Shown: piece by piece, positions 52,025 through 64,000 of the stretch
How the letters are laid out: the number at the start of each line of letters is the position of its first letter
How positions within the stretch are numbered: position 1 is the first letter of the stretch
Source: Daphnia carinata
Lineage: Eukaryota > Arthropoda > Branchiopoda > Diplostraca > Daphniidae
Assembly: GCF_022539665.2 (NCBI RefSeq)
Contig: NC_081336.1
Span: 7,112,278 to 7,176,277 of the forward strand
Reading direction: 5' to 3'
DNA length: 64,000 nucleotides
Position numbers and translations under genes: made by a program
Notes under the pieces: model-generated
Database searches by the model: none
The model's input: the letters and a program-made list of their open reading frames with translations, nothing else
What the model was told of the DNA's origin: nothing

Positions 52025-54718
52025 CTATGTTCTTCTATGTCGGCCATTCCGGCCGTTGGTACTGGCAGCAAAGTCTAACGCTGCAGACACTGCTCCTGCT
52101 GGCACAGCCTCCCTGGCACTAATGCGGAAGAGTTCTATATTGAGCTCTTCGCATATTTCCAGGCAGACACGATGGCAGTAATGGTACAAGTCAATGGCTG
52201 CCCATATCTTTAGGAAGAACGGTACAAAATTCGAGTTACAGTTATTCTATAAAAGTAAAAAGGAAAAACGTACCAAGCACAGCCACAGAACGTAGTACTC
52301 CTGGATGAAATTGTTGAAGTACTGGTTAAGAAAAAGGAGAGCTGGACCAATCAGCACCGGATCCAGATAATCCATCTCACTGCGAGTCATATGCGCTACC
52401 TTTTCTCGAATAAGGCCATACCAATAAGAAAATCAGAAGTCTAAGTTGTCGTAATTCAACAAAATTACCACGAGTCGGTTGGTGACTTTAGCTATTACTA
52501 AACCAAAGGCAATGATGTACAGTGAAGGATGTTCCTCGAATATGTGTTCTTCACTTTTACAGGCAATGATGTAGGCCGGAACAATTACCAGACCTAGCGG
52601 GATGGCAGGTGATAGAACACTTGTTCCCTGATCAACAGGAGAAAAGAACAATTAGATTCTTACTGGTTAATGCAAATTGGTTGCAGGTTATCAGTTAAAT
52701 CGAGAAAAAAAATGGGAAAGAGGGAAAAACAAACGAAAAATATAAAAAAGCACAAAGAGGGCAGGATATAAAAAAACATACAGCCACCGTCGATCCATTC
52801 TTGCCGGCTCCTCCGCGCAGGATGAAGCTAAGACACGAAATTCCAATGATGGCGTAGATAGTTAAGGTTAGAGCTCCAGGCAACAGGACGCAAGAGCAGT
52901 CCAGCCAGCTCAACTACTCCAGCGACAGGAAAGGTCACACAGACATAAGCAAGACAGGTACGGACCAGCCACCAAGAGGACAGGTTGGATATTTCGCGAT
53001 CCACGGTGAAAAAAAAGGGGAAATGTCAGAGTCGACATTAGTTCAGACAGACAGGACAGTGCAGATATGAGACGTGATTTGTTATTCGAGTGGCAAAACA
53101 AACGAGGTGTTCTGCGTCCATCACCCGATAAATATGAGGATTGCGCAATAATGCCAAAGCGAGTCAGACGCGAAAGAAGATCGACAGCACGTAAGCCAAT
53201 AGGCTGCTATTTCCAGATTCACTTACGGCAATAGTCGATCCATTTTTCCCTGATCCTCCGCTTAAAATGCAGCCCAAGTACTCGGTGAAAAAAGTGTACG
53301 ACTGCGCCAAAAACACTGACACGACCACGATGATATTCCACCCGAATCCCAGCATAGGCAACTTATTCGAGAAATATGTCGATAGAGAATATATTTGGGG
53401 GGGGGGAAGATCAAGGCAAATAATTATGAAATCTAACGCATCAATCCTCAACTAATGATTCCTAATTCCCTCTAAAACTTCTACATACCATTCAGGGGAA
53501 AGAATTAATAAATTGAAACACAACAAATAATTACAATCAAATAAAATAAGTATTATGAAACACTTACGTTTTGCTGCCACATGTTACCGCCAAAGATAAA
53601 GGTCAACAAGTGCAACCCGATAATCCCATACTGGGCTTCGGTCACGTCAATTTTCCCGAATCTCAATGTGCCTATTTATATGATTTTAGTAAATTAATTT
53701 TTAAAAAGAACGAAAGTTGTAATCATCAACCTGAGACATATGTCTGCCAGTGTGCGCAGTAAAAAAGGGTGAAACCGGTGAAGCACTGGAAGAACATCCA
53801 CCACGGATGTGTACCTAGTCCGACAGTGACGCATGCGGCCAAGGCGACAAACACTGCCGAGAAGATTTTCTGTTTAGTGCTAAAAAAATGAATTTTTGTT
53901 GAAGTTTTCCTAACATACCGGTGGATAAAGAATCGCATCCGTGATCAAAAAGTTCGCCCAATGGCGAGGAAGAATTGGTCCGGCGAGCTTGTTTTCCATC
54001 TATTGCGTCTAAAGTCTGGTAGACGAAAATTCCTACAGCGCATAGTAGAGCTGCCCATCTCGGTGACTATCGATAAAAAATTATCAATGAAACTTTGGCG
54101 CGAGGAAGACTTTACTTGCTGGACTTATCTAATCAATCTTTTGTGATAACCTAAGACCTCTAGTGGATTTCTAAAAAGAATAAGTTCTAAGCAGATAAAA
54201 GTTTAGCAGGATACTTAATAGGAACTAGACAACTGTTTGAAGTTATACAATCATCACGCTGTTAATTTTGTAACCAGAAAGAATATTAAATATAAATAAG
54301 AACCATTCACTGAAAAGCATTTGCATGTGCAGAACAGAAATATATATACATGGAACTATCCTTGCTATCCTTACTAGACTTTCTTAGTAAAAACACTCCC
54401 TTAATTCAACTAGGTTTTGTTCACATATTGATCGATGGTGGATGATTTTTAAATTCAAATTTATAATCATCAAGGAATAGGCAATACCTCTTGTTTTCCA
54501 TCAGGGTTATAGTAGACAAGGACCAGAGATGTCAGAATATTTAGAATGAGTCCTGTGATGGTTATTAAGTTTGGTGCAAGCCATAATGGCAAACATTGCA
54601 CTACCCAGTTCCACCAAGGCTGGAGCAAGGGTTCAAGAACACTTGAGCTGGTACAACTGTATTTGTGTTCCTTCAGACGTTTCAATTGAGTGGTGTCCAA
54701 CACTGGTCCGAATTTCAT
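52025..54718 (-). CDS. CEPT1: Choline/ethanolamine phosphotransferase (CEPT1-like), with two alternative exons
   Basis: Minus-strand exons: 54718-54488, 54066-53919, 53853-53731, 53671-53568, then either 5a (53361-53227) or 5b (52913-52782), then 52628-52469, 52399-52274, 52207-52025. With 5a it has 402 residues. The CDP-alcohol phosphotransferase signature D-G-x2-A-R-x8-G-x3-D-x3-D is complete in exon 2 (DGKQARRTN...GELFDHGCD). Several membrane helices follow ([12 protein letters not shown] and others). The enzyme joins CDP-choline or CDP-ethanolamine to diacylglycerol in ER or Golgi membranes, the last Kennedy-pathway step. The start [15 protein letters not shown] follows a probable 5' UTR intron. 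Exons 5a and 5b both encode a helix followed by GKNGST[IV]A and both are phase 0-0. Confidence 0.92.
52782..52913 (-). CDS. CEPT1: Alternative exon 5b of CEPT1
   Basis: 44 codons bounded by an acceptor (GGAGTAG) and donor (GTATGT). It encodes [17 protein letters not shown]... ending [15 protein letters not shown]. Its counterpart 5a (53361-53227) ends [15 protein letters not shown]. Both join exons 4 and 6 in phase 0, and including both would duplicate the conserved GKNGST segment, so they are expected to be mutually exclusive. Confidence 0.8.
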
Positions 54719-60054
<5,336 letters not shown>

Positions 60055-60763
60055 CTCAAAAAGGAAATTATGCTGTTTGATTCCTAAAGGGATGGTTACG
60101 TTTGTTAATTTCAATCGCTTAAAAGAGGAATGCAGAGATTGAAGGAGATGCGATTACAAGAAGTTCCCTGTAATATGGTTCAAATTGGATTCCCTTTTTG
60201 TAAAGTCACTGAACCTTCATCCCCAATGTAACTCCCTACCAAATCACCAGCTCCTCTCTACTCGCTCATCTTGATATGACGGCTTTTCCAACACTTCGTC
60301 TCGATTAATGTCTTTCCTCTGTTCTGAAGCCATTAAATTATTTTAAGTGAAATGCTCCCCTACTCCACCTTTTCCACTTTTCACTTAATGATTTTTAATT
60401 TCTAATTCCCTTTCGGAATTCTACTTCGCTTCTTAAGGATTCTTGTAGGGGAAATCCTTTGAAGAAAGGCGCAGACGAGATCGAGATTGTTGGAAGGTGA
60501 CTGGATTCGTTTCTTTATTATTACTTTTTTTTTGAAACTACAGAATTGTCTACCCCTCCTACTACGCGGTTTGTCCCGCGAATGTTGATAATGTGCTAAT
60601 AATTGAAGCTAGAGTGAGAAAATTAAAAAAATTTGAAAATACATGTAGTCTTGATTTCTTTTTCCTTGGGCTTCTCTCACCTGAAGTTAGCTTCCGACTG
60701 CTAGATGGCGACTTGCATCAAAACATTTGTATTGACTTCAGCATCGCTTTACTCTATCCCAAA
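60055..60763. other. USP7 3' UTR and SDF4 leader
   Basis: Between two genes in the same direction. A further GCTAGATGGCGAC word lies at about 60700. The frame is open upstream of the SDF4 ATG back to 60593 but starts with GTG and has no signal-peptide character. Confidence 0.45.
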
Positions 60764-62189
60764 ATGCGAAGTTACTCATGGACTAGACTTATAAAAAGAA
60801 AATGTTTTGTCGGGATTGTTTTAGCCTTTGTTGTTTTTTCGGCAATTGTGACAGTCTTTCGTCTATCCTCCTCTTCTAGACTTGAAGTATCCAAATATTC
60901 GTCTTCGACACAAACAAGATCCACGTCAGCAGTCGAACTGAGTTGGCCAGTACCTCTCTCACAGAGCAAAGATTCTTCAGCAGTATCCACACCTTTAAAA
61001 CGAGCTCCTGTTGATGAGGAACAAATAAAAAAACTGCAAATGATTTATCCTCTGTAAGAATTTAGTAAAAAGCATTGGAACATGTGAAGTTTAATAGTGC
61101 CTTTCTTACCTTTCCTTTGTAGGCTTGATACAAATGGTGATGCATATGTCAGTATTGATGAATTACGGAACTGGATAATTTCAAAAGTCAAAGAGCACCT
61201 TCAAGGAGCTCTTAGAGAAAACATTTTTCTTTTTACTGCAATTGACATGAACCCAAGAAATGGTCATGTATCGTGGACTGAGTACCACTCTTGGTTTCTT
61301 AAAAAGAATGGAAATAATGATACCAAACCAGGAGATCATGATGAGATGCATCCAGAGTTGGAACGGTCCATAAAAGGTATGTTCAGTGGTTACTTAGCTC
61401 AAAATATTTGTCCAATCATGCTGGTGGGTACTTCTAAATTTGAACATAAATGTTATTAGAAAAAATTTCATGGGATAAAGCTGCATGGTCAGAAGCTGCT
61501 AAAACTGATCCAGACTTTTTAAACTTAGGTAAATGAATTAACTGTTGAGCATAGCTATAATATTGTTCAATTATGTTGAGTAGACTTTAATTGAAACTTT
61601 ATTTCACTACAATTTTTCAAAATCTGTTTTAAAGATGAGTTTCTAAGTTTCCGACATCCGGAGTCCAGCCATACTACTTTATTAGGCAAAGCTGATGATT
61701 TACTTGGTGAATATGGTGAGTGCCGAATCGATATTATTCCATAAATGCCCTCATTGAGAATGCAAGGTGCTGATCAGTGATCACATTCCAGATAAAGATG
61801 CTGATGAAACCTTAACGTGGGAAGAGTACTCATTAATACCAGCTGAAAGTTTACTTGTACGATATAGTGACAAAAAAAGGCAAGAAGAGTTTAACAATTT
61901 TATTGATCGTAATAGAGACGGAAAATTAGACAAACGTGAAATATTGGTAAGTCGTTGATAAATAGTTCATTGTTAAAGGAAAATATAATAACAATGTTTC
62001 TTTTTGTGTCAGTCTTATTTAGATCCCAGAAATCCTCGCCATGCCCATTTGGAGGCAGAATCTCTTATCCAGATCTCTGATACAAACAAAGATCAACAGT
62101 TATCTATGAACGAGATACTTGCCTCAGCCGATATTTTTTTGGCTAGTAAAGTAATTGACACGGAAACCAATTTCCATGACGAATTCTAA
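60764..62189 (+). CDS. SDF4: SDF4/Cab45: EF-hand calcium-binding protein of the Golgi lumen
   Basis: Exons 60764-61053, 61123-61376, 61460-61528, 61635-61715, 61792-61946, 62013-62189; 341 residues (human about 362). The N-terminus has a basic stretch, then a hydrophobic signal sequence or signal anchor (CFVGIVLAFVVFSAIVTVF), then a Ser-rich luminal linker. EF loops: DTNGDAYVSIDE (intact), DMNPRNGHVSWTE (one residue long, atypical), a degenerate third, then DKDADETLTWEE, DRNRDGKLDKRE and DTNKDQQLSMNE, all with Glu at position 12. The C-terminus HDEF resembles the HEEF/HDEF tail of the CREC family. Cab45 sorts secretory cargo by Ca2+-dependent oligomerisation at the trans-Golgi. It is in the same orientation as USP7, about 0.7 kb downstream. 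Confidence 0.93.
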
Positions 62190-64000
62190 AAAGAATTCGC
62201 CGTCTTCTGTAGTAAGATGTCATTCCAAGCCAAGATGAATACTTCCATTCAAATTCTCAAAAGAGTATGCAAGATGTTTTCCAAGTTTGTTGCCAATTTT
62301 TCTCTATAAGTCATTGATATTATGATTTGGATCTAATGGTTTTTCTATGTCTTTTTGATTATCTGTGAATTTTTATACTTCTTTTTTTCTTGGAACTGCG
62401 GAACCGGCTAGGTTCTATTATTTGTGGTTAATTATTTATTTATTACGTACGTTGTAATAGATTTACAAAAAAAGTTATCCTGTATTTCTAAAAAAAAAAC
62501 TAATCATGTTCTTTTTCATATGTTCAGCGACATGCAGAAACAAATAACCAGAGAAATATGGCAATTATTTAGTGCCATTTTTTGTCTCCTACTCATTTGT
62601 TAACATTCACTCATCCTGTATCACACCTGTATCATCAATCTACTAGCTTTTGCTAATTGCTACGATCCTATTTATGCAGATTCTCCATATAGTTAGTTAA
62701 CGAAACATGCTTAAAATCGGACGTAGTTCTGCTAACTGCCGCTTTTCGCAGGGTGAAAGCAGAAGAGCTGATCGGTTGTCCTGCCAGTGTGCAATTTTAA
62801 GTATTTTTCATGAATTATCCAGAGAAAAAAAAATTTAGAAAATGAAGCGTAGAAGAAACTTTAAATTTTAGCAAAAGTTTATCATCAAATAACAGATAAC
62901 TAAACGATTTCTTTAATTTTCCACTTTCTTCCTATCTCCTCTGAACTCCCATATTTAATTTTCATCCCATTTTTTTTGGCAGGCAGGCCGGCAGATTTTT
63001 TTAATTTTGCAACTCTGCGTCGAGTTGCAACATTTTAGAGGTAAAGGTGCAACACGATGGAAGAGCAGAAGGAGGTAGCATCAACCTCATAATGTGAGAA
63101 ATTTTGACAAAAGATTGTAAAAACAAAAATCAAGCATGAAAAGGTTTTTGAGAAACTATAGTGAATTGACCATTGGTCATTTGGTAGTTTTTTATGATTT
63201 ATGATATGTATTGTCTGGAATTAAAATGCTTTGGAATCCTTTTGTCAAGTCAAATAACACTTTTTGGACCACACATATTGCTTGCAGTTGAAATATTTAG
63301 GAATAAATTGGTTTTAACATTTGAAAGGTAAATTTGTCATGTACTGTCAGATTTCTTAATTATGTAATAGTTAAAGTTAACATTTTTCACATTTAGGTGT
63401 TCATATTTAGGATTGCACCAAAGAGCATCAAAGTGAATGTCCATCTAAAGCTGCCATGTTTGGTCACTAATCGATAGTGCACTTTGATTATCCCATTACA
63501 GAATAGTGGAGGTCAGTATTTCCTCTTTTGTTTTAACAAAGCAGGAACTTTTTTATAAGTGGAATTGGCGTAAGTGTATCTTCAGTTATCTTTAACTAGT
63601 TCTATGATGAGTATATCCGTAAGCTTGATAAAGCTTCACATAATGACAGAATAAGAAACAAAAAAGTCAGCACACTACACAAAATTATTTCTCAGAAGAA
63701 TAGTTGAATATTCACCAACTCAATGCAAAAAGATTAATTTCAACATAACCATTCAAGGAGAAATTTTAGGAGATTGCCAGAACAGAGGTGACGAATAGCT
63801 TAATGTTTCCCATCATCTGCGTTTTACTTTGTGTATCTTTCAGGTATGGGTAACTATAATGTATTTTCCAGTTGGGTCTATATATCACATTAATTTCAAC
63901 TGACTGCAAGTTTGTGCCGATCAATTATGGTATCTACAAACAGTTGAAGTTGATTATATTGGGGAATTAGTAGCGTGTTCTTGGTTGTATACGGCTATCT
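62190..64000. other. SDF4 3' UTR and gene-free right end
   Basis: 1.8 kb of AT-rich sequence with no open frame over 60 codons. A short GC hairpin GCAACTCTGCGTCGAGTTGC lies at about 63008-63027. No promoter, RNA gene or repeat family is recognised. Confidence 0.4.

Overview
The window reads as a compact arthropod nuclear genome. It is AT-rich between genes, introns are mostly 50-100 nt with GT-AG ends, and the proteins resemble arthropod or animal orthologues. A crustacean such as Daphnia fits best, but that is inference from protein style and gene compactness, not from a species-specific marker. All gene models below were built by hand from splice signals, reading phase and recalled family sequence. 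In every multi-exon model except LAS1L the phases close exactly.

Layout. 0.6-2.3 kb (-): VIPAS39 (endosomal/lysosomal HOPS/CHEVI trafficking). 2.7-3.1 kb: a tRNA-derived SINE-like repeat. 3.5-7.8 kb (+): NEMF (ribosome quality control), tail-to-tail with NAA80 (actin N-acetyltransferase, 7.9-8.7 kb, -). 10.4-11.1 kb (-): an SFT2-domain vesicle protein. 15.1-18.1 kb (+): a Regnase-like ZC3H12 endoribonuclease with a long non-coding leader region. 18.7-21.1 kb (-): LAS1L, the rRNA-processing endonuclease, with an apparent +1 frameshift. 22.0-27.8 kb (+): the Hippo kinase LATS/warts. 29.5-31.0 kb (+): an unassigned coiled-coil protein with two AT-hooks.

31-46 kb is a gene-poor, repeat-dense block. 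It holds a dispersed repeat carrying CTCF-like motifs, a 27-bp minisatellite, a TTAA-flanked piggyBac-type MITE, a very large palindrome with arms of about 2.1 kb around a spacer of tRNA-like sequences, and two related MITEs flanking an inverted-repeat core.

46-50 kb is a replication-dependent histone cluster: a broken H2A divergent from intact H2B, H4 divergent from H3, each with a 3' histone stem-loop, plus a decayed second H2B. Next to it lies a small Gly/Ala-rich protein of unknown function. 52.0-54.7 kb (-): choline/ethanolamine phosphotransferase CEPT1 with two candidate mutually exclusive exons. 55.8-60.1 kb (+): USP7, with one GC-AG intron. 60.8-62.2 kb (+): the Golgi calcium-binding protein SDF4/Cab45.

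The protein genes are mostly unrelated housekeeping or signalling genes and do not form one pathway; the histone cluster is the only functional group. The clearest unexplained structures are the giant palindrome and its neighbouring nested elements, the LAS1L UUU-UGA frameshift site, and the repeat carrying CTCF-like motifs.
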